Origin: Planctomycetota bacterium
Lineage (GTDB): Bacteria > Planctomycetota > Planctomycetia > Pirellulales > Pirellulaceae
Direction of reading: 5' to 3'
NCBI GenBank assembly: GCA_963204915.1
Contig: CAUJHS010000094.1
Span: 62,001-126,000, forward strand
DNA length: 64,000 nt
Made by a program: the position numbers and the translations under genes. The notes beneath the pieces were generated by a model. The model made no database searches. It worked only from the letters and a program-made list of their open reading frames with translations, and was not told the origin of the DNA. Positions 35,076-44,064 of this stretch are shown here, piece by piece; the first letter of the stretch is position 1, and each line of letters opens with the position of its first letter.

Positions 35076-37613
35076 TTATGTGCTCGCTTCCAGCGGTTGG
35101 ATTTCAAGCCTGACGCTTTTGAGCAAGTTGGGAATTTGAATCACGGCGTCACGATCCCACTGTTTGGCTTGCGGATCGACGTCATCGAGCTCGTCCCAAC
35201 TGACGAGGCACGGATTGAGTTTCTTCTGCGGATCGCGCGAGCCCAAACGCCACCCGCCGAGCAGCCGCTCCACGTTCCAGCGGCCATGCTCCATTTTCGC
35301 TAGGAGTTCGATTTCCTCCGGCGTAAACTGCGCTAATTGAATTTCTCGATCGGCCACGACCACGGCGCGGCGACCAATCGCCGCCAACTTGCGGCCAATG
35401 TCATCGGCTTGACGCCGATTCGATTCGCGAAACGCCTCGGGAAACGCCTTGTCGTTCCAATCGCGCATGGCCGGGTCATTCGGCGCGAGGCGCTGTTTGT
35501 TCTCCTGGCGAAATTGTTCATGCCGCGCTATCGCCACGTACTCGCGCTGCTCGGGCGTGAGCAACGAGGGACTAGACAACTGCAAGTACATTTGCAGCGT
35601 AAACAAGTCGGGCGGGAGTATCGCAATGCCAGTTGGGCGTTCATTGTCCGTTTCGCGCTCAAGGAGCCCCGCCACGCGACCACTGTCGCGCAGAACTCCC
35701 ACCTTGGCTCCCAACGCATGCGCCAATCGATATTCAAAATAGGTGATTTCCCCACCGTTAATTCCGAGCAAAGTCACATCCTGCGGACGAATTCCCGACG
35801 CCAGGAGGTCGATCCAATTCTGTAGCGGTTCACGAGCGCTGAAACCACTTCCTTCCGTCACGCGAATTTGGCGGTAACGAACATCCAACTGCGCGTCGGA
35901 AGGCATGGTTTTGGGCACATAACCCACCGCGAAAATGTCGTCCGGATAACGCTCTTGAAGTTCCCCTACCAGCCCGGAGACTCCCGCCGTCGTTCCGCCG
36001 GAAATAACCGTTCCGCGAAATCCTTGGAAAGCGTCATGCAGCAATTTGCGGTATTCTTCAATACGATGCTGGACATACGGCGAGCAGCCGCCCGCAACAA
36101 TCACGACTGGACCCACTAAGGGCGGACAGGGCGCCGTTGTTTTATGGATCGTAGCGCCTTGCTTGCACTCGGAAGTTACGAGTTTGGCCAACTGAGGATC
36201 GAGTTTCGATTTGGGAGACCGCGCAGCTTTGGCGAGCAGCAAAAAACGACGCACCCAACCCGCTTCTTCAAACCGCTCGCGCACATCTTGAATTCGGCGG
36301 ATGGTGAGCAACGCGTGGTCGATCACATCCTCGCGCGAGGTCAACTTCACGGCGCGAGCGTACTCGGCCAAACTTTCGTAAGGCCGACCAAGCAGCAGCA
36401 AAAATTGGCCCGCCCGATACAGCGCCTCGGGCAAATTCACGCCTACTTCCGCCTGATCGCGGCATTTATTGACGGCCCGCTCCAAGTGCGGCCGCAAGAC
36501 TGAGATCAACGCCAGGTTGTGTTCCCGACTGATCGTCAGCTCCAAAAACCCGCCCAACGCTTGCGGATGAGTGGGATCCAAATCAAAGGCGCGTTCGTAC
36601 AGTCGAAAAGCGCGTTTCTCATCATCTCGCACGACGAAATCAGCCAACATCATTAAAGCTTCCAGATCCGGCGGGCGAGATTCCGCCGCGCGGCGAAGCG
36701 CCTCTAAACCTTCTTCGAAGCCTTCGCTATTCCGATCGCGTTCATGTAACTTACACAAGGCGTGCCCAAGCACACTAAGATGCGCCGGCGGCGTCGGCCC
36801 GGGAAAACTTGTGAGTGTGTCGACGGCGTCCGCCCAGCGTCCCAGGTAGGACTGCAAACGCGCAATGCGGCGCGCCAACTGTGCGTTCTTCGGATCGCGC
36901 GGCAAGACCGCTTGGAGCAATTCGATCTCTTGCGCCATGCGTTCGTCGGTCATGTAATCATCGTAATGTTGCCGGTATTCATCGACGCGTTCAACCACCA
37001 ATTGAAACGCATCGTCGGCGTTCTCTAGCAGGGCGGCGATTCGAGCTGCGTCGCGCAGGTACTTTCCCGGAACCGCGAACGGGCTCTTGTAAATTCGATC
37101 GTGACCAATACTGGCCCAAGCATGTTGAACGATGGTGCGTACTTGCACCTCGGCCTTTAAGCCGTCGATGGCGTTGGCGATCTCGGGCGTCACTAAGTCG
37201 TCGGAAAACGCGTCTTTTTTGAATTGCACGATGTAATGCACCGAGCGGTATCCGAACTCCGCAGCGCCCAGGCGTTCGGCCGTGTCCACGCTATTCGCGT
37301 GGTCGATCTCAAAGTTTTCACGAATGAAGGTGCAAACCCGGTCCACGTCGGCTTTGGTGTCTACGATCACTCGGGCGCCGCATAGGTCCGTAAGTTGATG
37401 AACCGGATCGGCGTATTTATCGCGTTTGCGAAGGGCTTTCTCTGCAAAACTGGGAACCGTCTTGGCGCGCGTTTGAACAATCGCCATGACGCCCAGTCGT
37501 CGCGTCGCCTGTTGAAGCACTCGTTCTAAAACACGGGCGTACGCCGCGTAGCGAGGCTCCTCGCGTTTGAACTGTTCGACCTGATCGTTAAACCATTGCA
37601 TATCAATTTTCAT
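35076..37613 (-). CDS. RelA/SpoT synthetase - TPR - SLOG - RyR multidomain protein
   Basis: An 845-residue cytoplasmic protein, counted from the ATG at 37613; a start 13 codons earlier is possible. Residues about 20-185 form a RelA/SpoT-type pyrophosphotransferase domain with the key pattern intact: R49, K51, S55 and K59; D76 and R81 ('LTDLCGARV'); 'GYRSVH' 121-126; 'EVQVRT' 155-160 and HAW 164-166. About 240-450 are helical TPR-like repeats. About 500-645 are a SLOG-like Rossmann domain, with 'VAGGCSP', 'VISGGTTAGVSG' and 'GINGGEITYFEYRLAHALGA'. About 763-838 match the RyR domain ('EHGRWNVERLLGGWRLGSRD', 'NPCLVSWDEL', 'WDRDAVIQIP'). SLOG and RyR domains are known from nucleotide-based signalling and conflict systems. 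I infer a synthetase whose nucleotide product or ligand is sensed by the SLOG/RyR half and by the adjacent Nudix-like protein. Confidence 0.85.
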   Translation of the reverse strand: MKIDMQWFNDQVEQFKREEPRYAAYARVLERVLQQATRRLGVMAIVQTRAKTVPSFAEKALRKRDKYADPVHQLTDLCGARVIVDTKADVDRVCTFIRENFEIDHANSVDTAERLGAAEFGYRSVHYIVQFKKDAFSDDLVTPEIANAIDGLKAEVQVRTIVQHAWASIGHDRIYKSPFAVPGKYLRDAARIAALLENADDAFQLVVERVDEYRQHYDDYMTDERMAQEIELLQAVLPRDPKNAQLARRIARLQSYLGRWADAVDTLTSFPGPTPPAHLSVLGHALCKLHERDRNSEGFEEGLEALRRAAESRPPDLEALMMLADFVVRDDEKRAFRLYERAFDLDPTHPQALGGFLELTISREHNLALISVLRPHLERAVNKCRDQAEVGVNLPEALYRAGQFLLLLGRPYESLAEYARAVKLTSREDVIDHALLTIRRIQDVRERFEEAGWVRRFLLLAKAARSPKSKLDPQLAKLVTSECKQGATIHKTTAPCPPLVGPVVIVAGGCSPYVQHRIEEYRKLLHDAFQGFRGTVISGGTTAGVSGLVGELQERYPDDIFAVGYVPKTMPSDAQLDVRYRQIRVTEGSGFSAREPLQNWIDLLASGIRPQDVTLLGINGGEITYFEYRLAHALGAKVGVLRDSGRVAGLLERETDNERPTGIAILPPDLFTLQMYLQLSSPSLLTPEQREYVAIARHEQFRQENKQRLAPNDPAMRDWNDKAFPEAFRESNRRQADDIGRKLAAIGRRAVVVADREIQLAQFTPEEIELLAKMEHGRWNVERLLGGWRLGSRDPQKKLNPCLVSWDELDDVDPQAKQWDRDAVIQIPNLLKSVRLEIQPLEAST

Positions 37614-37686
37614 GGAAGCATGATGGCATACCGCAAAACGCTTGCCAAGCATTTCGACCGCGCGATTTGCGCGTTACACTACCCAC

Positions 37687-38835
37687 ATGACAACACGTTT
37701 GCTGTGGACGGCGCTCGCCGTGCTCGTATTAGGCGGTCTGCTGACCTGGAGCCAGTGGCGCACGCCCGAAATGAAAGTTTCCGGCGTGGTGGAGGCCGAT
37801 GAAATTCGCGTCGGATCGCGCGTGGGCGGCCGAGTCCAGGAAGTTCTCGTCCAAGAAGGAGAGACCGTACGCCCGCAACAACCGCTAATTCGCTTAGAGG
37901 AGTACGACCTGCGCGAACGGTTGGCCCAGGCCGAAGCGGTGCTCGCGCAGCGTCAAGCCGAGTATGAAAAACTGACCGCAGGACTTCGACCGGAAGAAAT
38001 CACTCAAGCCGAAGCGCGTTATCGACAAGCGGAAAGCAAAGTCCAACGCATGGAGCGGCCCCCGCGCGACGAAGAAGTCAAAGCGGCAAAGTCGGAAATT
38101 GCTCTCGCCAATGCCCAACTCGAACAAGCCGAAGCGACCCATCGTCGCCTGAAAGAGGTTTCGCAGCGCCAAACGGGAGCGGTGTCCAAGGATGAACTTG
38201 ATCGGGCGTTGGAGAACGTTTTGGTGACGCGCGCCACGGTCGAAGTGCGTGAGCAAGCATTAATGATTCTCCTGTTAGGTACGCGCGAAGAGGAACGTGA
38301 CGAGGCCCGAGCCGAGCGCGACGCGGCACGTGCAGCATGGGAACTGGCGAAAAATGGATACCGAGAGGAAGAAAAAGCCCAGGCTCTTGCCGCACTCGAA
38401 GCCGCGCGGGCCGATATTCGCGCGATCGAAACCCAGTTGGGGGAACTGGTCATTCGGTCGGGAACGGAGGGAGTGGTGGAAGCGCTGGAATTGCAGCCCG
38501 GTGATCTGGTTGGGCCCAATGCTCCCGTGCTATCCATCCGGGACACCACGAATATGTGGATTCGGGCCTACTTGCCGCAACAACGGTTGGATGTGAAACA
38601 AGGTCAGCGATTGTCGGTCACCATCGACGCTTTTCCTAATCAAAAGTTTACAGGGGTGGTCAGTTACGTTAGTCCCGAGGCGGAATTCACACCTAGCAAC
38701 GTTCAAACCTACGATGAACGCGCCCAGCAGGTGTTTCGAGCGAAAATCAAACTCGAATTGGACAAGGATGCGAAGTCGAAACCGCACCCCGGCATGACGG
38801 CCGATGTGTATTTACCGCCACGAGGTAGTTTGTAA
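37687..38835 (+). CDS. HlyD-family periplasmic adaptor (membrane fusion protein)
   Basis: A 382-residue protein anchored by one N-terminal membrane helix ('LLWTALAVLVLGGLLTW'). It has the HlyD/biotinyl-lipoyl pattern 'VGSRVGGRVQEVLVQEGETV', a long coiled-coil hairpin (about 65-260) and the second half of the lipoyl domain with 'GTEGVVEALELQPGDLVGPN'. These adaptors link an inner-membrane pump to the outer membrane. The fused ABC exporter gene about 840 bases downstream is the natural partner, as in the YbhG-YbhFSR arrangement. The ATG at 37687 is chosen because it directly precedes the membrane anchor. Only 73 bases separate it from the divergent RelA/SLOG/RyR gene. Confidence 0.9.
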   Translation: MTTRLLWTALAVLVLGGLLTWSQWRTPEMKVSGVVEADEIRVGSRVGGRVQEVLVQEGETVRPQQPLIRLEEYDLRERLAQAEAVLAQRQAEYEKLTAGLRPEEITQAEARYRQAESKVQRMERPPRDEEVKAAKSEIALANAQLEQAEATHRRLKEVSQRQTGAVSKDELDRALENVLVTRATVEVREQALMILLLGTREEERDEARAERDAARAAWELAKNGYREEEKAQALAALEAARADIRAIETQLGELVIRSGTEGVVEALELQPGDLVGPNAPVLSIRDTTNMWIRAYLPQQRLDVKQGQRLSVTIDAFPNQKFTGVVSYVSPEAEFTPSNVQTYDERAQQVFRAKIKLELDKDAKSKPHPGMTADVYLPPRGSL

Positions 38836-39240
38836 ACGGTAAAACCGGTCGCGGCGCAATCTCACGCTTTTATTATACATATGTACAGTTGTAAATCAAG
38901 AGTCGCTGCACGTTTTTCGTAAGTTCCTACGGGACGCATACAGGCTTTGAAACGCGCGCCGTCGACACAAGATCATACGCAGAAGCAGCTTACGTCGCGT
39001 GCGATAAGATGCTCTATCTGCGACGTTTTTTCATATTTTTTCCGCGCGTTCTTTTATTTACATCGCATTGATGGTTGTGGCGGATTTTTTAGGAAGTAGG
39101 GCGGTGGCGCACCGAGGGGCGAAGCGGAGTCTGTCGCGCTCCAAGTGGTATCGGCTGCGATCGATGGACGTGATCGCACAAACGGGGAGCGCGACAGGTC
39201 GAAACTCCGCCTGCGGCGTGGTTGCGTCGCAAGGATCGAG
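38836..39240. repeat. AT-rich gap with a long imperfect hairpin
   Basis: The first half (38870-39060) is more A/T-rich than its surroundings and holds no gene. The second half contains a long imperfect palindrome: GCGGAGT at 39124-39130 pairs with 39204-39210, CTGTCGCGCTCC at 39131-39142 pairs with 39186-39197, and GCGATC/GATCGC pair at 39157-39162 / 39172-39177. It lies between the ends of the HlyD gene and the small minus-strand gene, so it may be a terminator or a dispersed repeat. Confidence 0.5.
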
Positions 39241-39429
39241 CTATACCGGCGCGGCGTTCAACTTGCGCAGCAACTCGTTGATGACATCCTCGCGGTGAAT
39301 GACGTGCTCGCGGAAGGTTGGCGTGCGCGTTCGATGCTCTTCAATGCGAGTCTCTTTGAGGGCGGTTTCAAGAAATCCGACTAAGAACTCGCGTTCTTCT
39401 TCCGACAAGGGTAATTGCAAATCGGCCAT
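39241..39429 (-). CDS. Small conserved-looking protein, function unknown
   Basis: A 62-residue acidic helical protein starting 'MADLQLPLSEEEREFLVGFL' and ending with 'INELLRKLNAAPV'. The ATG at 39429 is preceded by GGGAGAAG at the right distance, which favours this start over an upstream frame of 27 more codons. It is rich in Glu, Arg and Leu, with no membrane segment or recognised motif. Its place between the HlyD and ABC exporter genes, on the opposite strand, gives no clear hint of function. Confidence 0.6.
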   Translation of the reverse strand: MADLQLPLSEEEREFLVGFLETALKETRIEEHRTRTPTFREHVIHREDVINELLRKLNAAPV

Positions 39430-39671
39430 GATCTTCTCCCTTCGCGCCCCAATGTGGCCCCATGGGAAAATCGTTGTTGCTAATGCCGAATGCGTTAGGG
39501 AAACCGACACTGGTATTTTATCTCATGAGCGGCGCCAAGTGAATGACGCGCGGCTTTGAGGCGCAGGCGCCGCCGACCGGCTGCCTTGACCCGGCGGCGG
39601 CCGAGTTGCGTTTCTTGCTCTACGCCACGATAATTCGAAATTACGCATGTTAGGCCGCGGCTAAATCTCGT

Positions 39672-41927
39672 ATGCCTCCTGCAGTCATTGACGTTCGCGG
39701 CTTAACGCGCCGCTTTGGCGACCTGACCGCCGTTCAGGAGGTGAGCTTTCAGGTCCAGCGCGGCGACATATTTGGTTTGCTCGGCCCCAACGGCAGCGGC
39801 AAATCGACGATCATCCGTATGTTATGCGGTGTTCTTCAGCCTTCGGCGGGCGACGCCAGCGTGTTGGGGTTTGATGTCCGGCGCGAAGCGGAAGACATCA
39901 AGCGGCATATCGGGTACATGTCGCAAAAGTTCAGCCTGTACGCGGACTTATCGGTCGAGGAGAACCTCAACTTTTACGGCAGCATTTATGGTTTGACCGA
40001 CGCGCAATTGCGCCGTCGCCGTGACGACGTATTGGAGTTAACCTCGCTGGGCGACCGCACGCGGCAACTCGCCGGTACGCTTTCCGGAGGTTGGAAACAA
40101 CGCCTTGCGTTAGCGTGTAGCCTGATTCACGAGCCGGAGATGGTGTTCCTTGATGAACCCACCGCGGGAATCGACCCGGTGGCGCGTCGTCAGTTATGGG
40201 ATCTGCTCTTCGAGCTTTCCAGTCAAGGCGTCACGCTGCTTGTCACGACGCATTATATGGATGAGGCGGAACGCTGCACGCAGATCGGATATATCTATCT
40301 CTCGAAAATGTTGTTGCTGGGAGAACCCGGCGAGCTGAAGCAACTGCCGGAAGTAACCCCGCCGGGCACACAATGGTTTGAAATGGAGCTGCCCGATCCG
40401 GTGCAGCACTTATCGTCTTTGCGGCGCTGGCCAGGTGTGCGCGATGCAACGCTATTTGGCGAACGCGTCCACATTTTGGCGGAATCGTCGTTCCATCAAG
40501 CGGGACTGTTCGAGTCGCTAAAGATTCCCTCGGAACACGCTTCGGTACGCGAGATTGGCCCGACGCTGGAAGACGTCTTTGTCGCGCTGACCCGGAACGC
40601 CGAACAAACCGCAAACCTCAACCAGGAAGCCGCGCGCGCCGCGCCTCCGCCGGTGGAACCGGGGGGTTCGGCGAGCAGCTCAACCCCGGAGCAACGCGCG
40701 GTAACCGCCGTGAATTCAGCGGACGTGTCAGATGACACGAAATTGCCAACTCGCCGAACAACGACGTTGGCGGGTCGATCGACCGACGGCTTTACCGCGG
40801 TCATGATCAAAGAGTTCGCGCACATGCGTCGCCAGCCGTCGATCTTGTTTTTTCTGCTGGTCGTGCCCGTGTTTCAAACCTTGGTGTTTGGCTGGGCGCT
40901 GGACACCGAGATCGAGAACATTCCGACCGTCGTCTTCAACTTGGACGGCCGACAACCGTCGCGGCTGTTGATCGAGGCTTTGGCGAACACACGGAAGTTC
41001 CGAGTCGTGGCGTTTGCCTATGATGACGAGACGTTTCAGCGATCGCTCACCTCCGGGCGAGCGCGCGTGGGGGTGCGCATTCCGCCGGACTATTCCGACA
41101 AACTCCTGGTGCGAGAACAAGTGGACGTACAGGTGTTGATCGACGGCAGCGACTCGACGGCCGCGAGCACCGCCCAAAGCGCGGCGAACTTGCTGGGCGT
41201 ACAGATCTCGATCGCGCAGGCGCGTACATTGGGCGAAGCGATGCAGTTTGCGCCGGCTCGTGATGAAACTGGCCGGCCGCAACGTCCGGTCAACATCCGC
41301 ACAAGGCTGCTTTATAATCCCGACCTCGAAAGCGCCCGATTTTTCGTGCCTGGGCTGGTCGCCATCATTCTGCAATTGGTCACGGTATTTACGACCTCCT
41401 TCGCCATTGTGCGAGAACGCGAACTGGGTAGCCTGGAGCAACTGTTTGTTACGCCGGTTGGGCGTTTAGGATTGATGCTGGGCAAGTTGACGCCGTATGC
41501 GCTAGCTGGATTTGTCGAGATGCTGATCGTCCTGACGGTCATGGTTTACGTGTTTCAAGTGCCCATTCAGGGGAGTTTATTGCTGCTGCTGGGTTTGTCG
41601 GCCATGTTTCTCGTCAGTACGCTCGCGCTGGGTTTGATGATCTCGACGGTTGCGCAAACGCAAGTCGCGGCGTTATTGTTTTCCTTCATGACCATGTTGC
41701 CGTCGGTGCTACTGTCGGGCTTCATGTTTCCCCGTAGCGAAATGCCGACGCCGATTTACTTGTTCACGTTCATCATTCCCGCGACTTACTTTATCGAGAT
41801 CCTACGCGGCATTGTGCTGCGTGGCGCCGATTTGATCGACCTGCTGCCCGAGGCCCTGGGTCTGGCGGCGTGTTGCCTGGTGATTCTTACAGCCGCGGTC
41901 GCTCGCTTCCGCAAACAACTTGCCTGA
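39672..41927 (+). CDS. ABC-2 exporter: ATPase fused to permease
   Basis: A 751-residue protein. Residues 1-310 are an ABC ATPase with Walker A 'GPNGSGKST', signature 'LSGGWKQRLALAC', Walker B 'MVFLDEPTAGIDP' and switch His in 'VTTHYMDEAE'. A Pro/Ser/Thr-rich linker (about 320-370) leads to an ABC-2 type permease (about 375-751) with one helix near 385-405, a large extracytoplasmic loop and then five or six helices ('FFVPGLVAIILQLVTVFTTS' onward). This resembles YbhF fused to YbhS/YbhR-like permeases, which export drugs or polysaccharide-like compounds with a HlyD adaptor. Only one permease is fused, so it presumably dimerises. The partner adaptor gene lies upstream. Confidence 0.9.
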   Translation: MPPAVIDVRGLTRRFGDLTAVQEVSFQVQRGDIFGLLGPNGSGKSTIIRMLCGVLQPSAGDASVLGFDVRREAEDIKRHIGYMSQKFSLYADLSVEENLNFYGSIYGLTDAQLRRRRDDVLELTSLGDRTRQLAGTLSGGWKQRLALACSLIHEPEMVFLDEPTAGIDPVARRQLWDLLFELSSQGVTLLVTTHYMDEAERCTQIGYIYLSKMLLLGEPGELKQLPEVTPPGTQWFEMELPDPVQHLSSLRRWPGVRDATLFGERVHILAESSFHQAGLFESLKIPSEHASVREIGPTLEDVFVALTRNAEQTANLNQEAARAAPPPVEPGGSASSSTPEQRAVTAVNSADVSDDTKLPTRRTTTLAGRSTDGFTAVMIKEFAHMRRQPSILFFLLVVPVFQTLVFGWALDTEIENIPTVVFNLDGRQPSRLLIEALANTRKFRVVAFAYDDETFQRSLTSGRARVGVRIPPDYSDKLLVREQVDVQVLIDGSDSTAASTAQSAANLLGVQISIAQARTLGEAMQFAPARDETGRPQRPVNIRTRLLYNPDLESARFFVPGLVAIILQLVTVFTTSFAIVRERELGSLEQLFVTPVGRLGLMLGKLTPYALAGFVEMLIVLTVMVYVFQVPIQGSLLLLLGLSAMFLVSTLALGLMISTVAQTQVAALLFSFMTMLPSVLLSGFMFPRSEMPTPIYLFTFIIPATYFIEILRGIVLRGADLIDLLPEALGLAACCLVILTAAVARFRKQLA

Positions 41928-42126
41928 CGCTGGGTAAGGCGTCATGTGGTTAACGCCAAAAAACTCCGGAGGCGAAGTTTGTCGCCTGCCGAAGCAGGCT
42001 CCGGCGCCCTGCCGTCGCCGGCGCGGCGTCTTGAAATCTTCGACGCCGATTGGCAACGTATGTGTCGTTTCGCCTCCCCTGCGCGATTCGACGCATCGAA
42101 CGACGACGATTGCAAGGAACCGGTTA

Positions 42127-42465
42127 ATGAACCCGATCAATTGGGACGACTTCCAGCGCGTCGATCTGCGCGTGGGTACGATCATTGCCGTGGACGATTT
42201 CCCCGAAGCGCGCAAGCCGGCTTATAAGATTACGGCGGACTTTGGACCGGAGATTGGCGTCAAGCGATCCAGCGCGCAAATTACGGCCCTCTACACCAAA
42301 GAAGATTTGCTTGGCCGGCAGATTCTTGGCGTGATCAATTTTCCGCCGAAGCAAATCGGTCCGTTCCTGTCGGAATTCTTGCTAACAGGTTTTTGCCAAC
42401 ACGACGGCTCGGTCGTACTGGCGATTCCTGAACGGCATCTGCCGAATGGAGCTCGATTGGCTTGA
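42127..42465 (+). CDS. csaA: CsaA-like tRNA-binding protein
   Basis: A 112-residue single-domain protein of the EMAP/tRNA-binding fold: '[20 protein letters not shown]' early, the 'KITADFG' strand, and '[20 protein letters not shown]' in the second half, all typical of CsaA. It binds tRNA as a dimer and is proposed to assist protein export or folding in Bacillus. The ATG at 42127 has AAGGAA upstream; longer frames reach 41944 but add non-conserved sequence. A small GCCTGC/GCAGGC hairpin at 41984-41999 separates it from the ABC exporter gene. Confidence 0.92.
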   Translation: MNPINWDDFQRVDLRVGTIIAVDDFPEARKPAYKITADFGPEIGVKRSSAQITALYTKEDLLGRQILGVINFPPKQIGPFLSEFLLTGFCQHDGSVVLAIPERHLPNGARLA

Positions 42466-42521
42466 TGCACGGCGTGCGGCGGCATCCGCGACGGGAGTCC
42501 ATGTTACGCGAGCCAAGGGTT

Positions 42522-43964
42522 TCAACGTCGGGGAGGTTGCCACGGCGTCGCGCCGCCGCGCTGGATGTGCAGGCGTAGCGCTGCAGAAAGTTCGTTAACC
42601 ACCTGGCGATTCCGTGCGGCGAGGTTAACCCTTTCCTGCGGATCGTCTTTCAAATTGTACAGTTCGAGTGGACGGTAGGGGTCGTTTTGCAAGAGTTTCC
42701 AGTCGCCCCGAATCAATGCTTCGTAACTCTTGCCGCCGTACGATGCGCCTCCTTCGCGACGGACGAAGTATAAGTCGCGCGCGGCAGTCATCTCCACGCC
42801 TTGAAGCATTGGAGCCAGGCTGACGGCGTCCAAGTCGGGCGGCGACGTAGCGCCGGCCAACTCAAGCAAGGTCGGGAACAGATCGAACGTGAGGCCCGAG
42901 TACGTGCTGCGCGACGCCGCCTTGATGTGTTCCGGCCAACGAATCATGAACGGTACGCGCAATCCGCCGTCATAATGGCTTTGCTTTCCGTCGCGCCACG
43001 GATCGTTGTTCTGCGCATGCGGCAGCGATCCGCCGTTGTCTGCGGTGTAAATCACAACGGTGTTGTTCGCCAAGCCCAGTTGCTGCAAGGCTGTTAAGAC
43101 TTGGCCCACGCCATTGTCAAGATGCTCCACAAGCGCAATGTTCTTTGCTCGCGGTACATCTAATTCGGGCGAGCGCTGTTGAACCTTCGCGAACCATTCA
43201 TCGGGAGGTTCGATGGGGAAATGCGGCGCGTTGTAAGCAAGATACAAGAAGAAGGGCTGATCGGGCTCGCCCGCACGCTCACGCAAATAATCGACCGCCC
43301 AGGAAGTAAACAGATCCGTGGCATGGCCAGGGGGGTCAATCGTCGCTTCGTTACGTCGCATGTAGTTGCGGCCATGCCGGCGATGGTCGGTGTAACTGTC
43401 CATCATGTCGCCCAGAAACCCATGAAACCAATCAAAACCGCGCTCGTTGGGTGTGTTGGGCGACTCTAGGCCCAAGTGCCACTTGCCAACAAGGGCAGCG
43501 TGATAGCCCGCGGTCTTCAAGGCGTCGGCCAGGGTGGGAACCGAGGGATCGAAATATCCCCAGGAGTTCTCGGCATGCGTACGAATCACGCCGGGCACGC
43601 CGACGCGGTCGGGATAACGCCCTGTGAGCAGGGCTGCGCGCGAAGGCGAGCAAACGGTACAGTTCGCGCGCATGGACGTAAACAACATGCCCTCGGCCGC
43701 GATCTGGTCAATGTGCGGCGTGCGTACGTCCGAAGCTCCATAGGTCGATACATCGCCGTAACCATGATCGTCGGCCAAGATGAGCACAAAGTTCGGACGT
43801 GAGGCGCGCTCTTCCGCCCTCGCCGCTTCCCATGGCGCACTAATCCAAAGGCCGATCACGCTTAGAAGGAACGAGTGGTTCAGAACCCACGGTCGGCGCA
43901 GCGTTAACTTTAAGACGAGTCGCCGGGTCGAGCCCGCGGGAAATCGCGCCAAGTTTTGGGCCAT
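42522..43964 (-). CDS. Secreted type I sulfatase
   Basis: A 480-residue sulfatase with a membrane-targeting N-terminus of about 50 residues. The formylglycine motif is C105-S-P-S-R109, within 'CTVCSPSRAALLTGR'; Cys105 would be oxidised by a sulfatase-modifying enzyme. Metal ligands are in 'ILADDHGYGD', and a later 'YTADNGG' contains the conserved Asp-Asn pair. 'LVGKWHLG' is also standard. It belongs to the arylsulfatase-like group and probably removes sulfate from algal polysaccharides or glycans. The ATG at 43964 has GGGAGAGA upstream. Confidence 0.94.
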   Translation of the reverse strand: MAQNLARFPAGSTRRLVLKLTLRRPWVLNHSFLLSVIGLWISAPWEAARAEERASRPNFVLILADDHGYGDVSTYGASDVRTPHIDQIAAEGMLFTSMRANCTVCSPSRAALLTGRYPDRVGVPGVIRTHAENSWGYFDPSVPTLADALKTAGYHAALVGKWHLGLESPNTPNERGFDWFHGFLGDMMDSYTDHRRHGRNYMRRNEATIDPPGHATDLFTSWAVDYLRERAGEPDQPFFLYLAYNAPHFPIEPPDEWFAKVQQRSPELDVPRAKNIALVEHLDNGVGQVLTALQQLGLANNTVVIYTADNGGSLPHAQNNDPWRDGKQSHYDGGLRVPFMIRWPEHIKAASRSTYSGLTFDLFPTLLELAGATSPPDLDAVSLAPMLQGVEMTAARDLYFVRREGGASYGGKSYEALIRGDWKLLQNDPYRPLELYNLKDDPQERVNLAARNRQVVNELSAALRLHIQRGGATPWQPPRR

Positions 43965-44064
43965 CGCCAATGTCTCTCCCGCGTCTACGAGGAACTGAGG
44001 CTAACTTTCGCTGCGTCTTAACTCATTGAGCGATTTGCTCGCCTATAGACTGTTTTGAGTTCAA

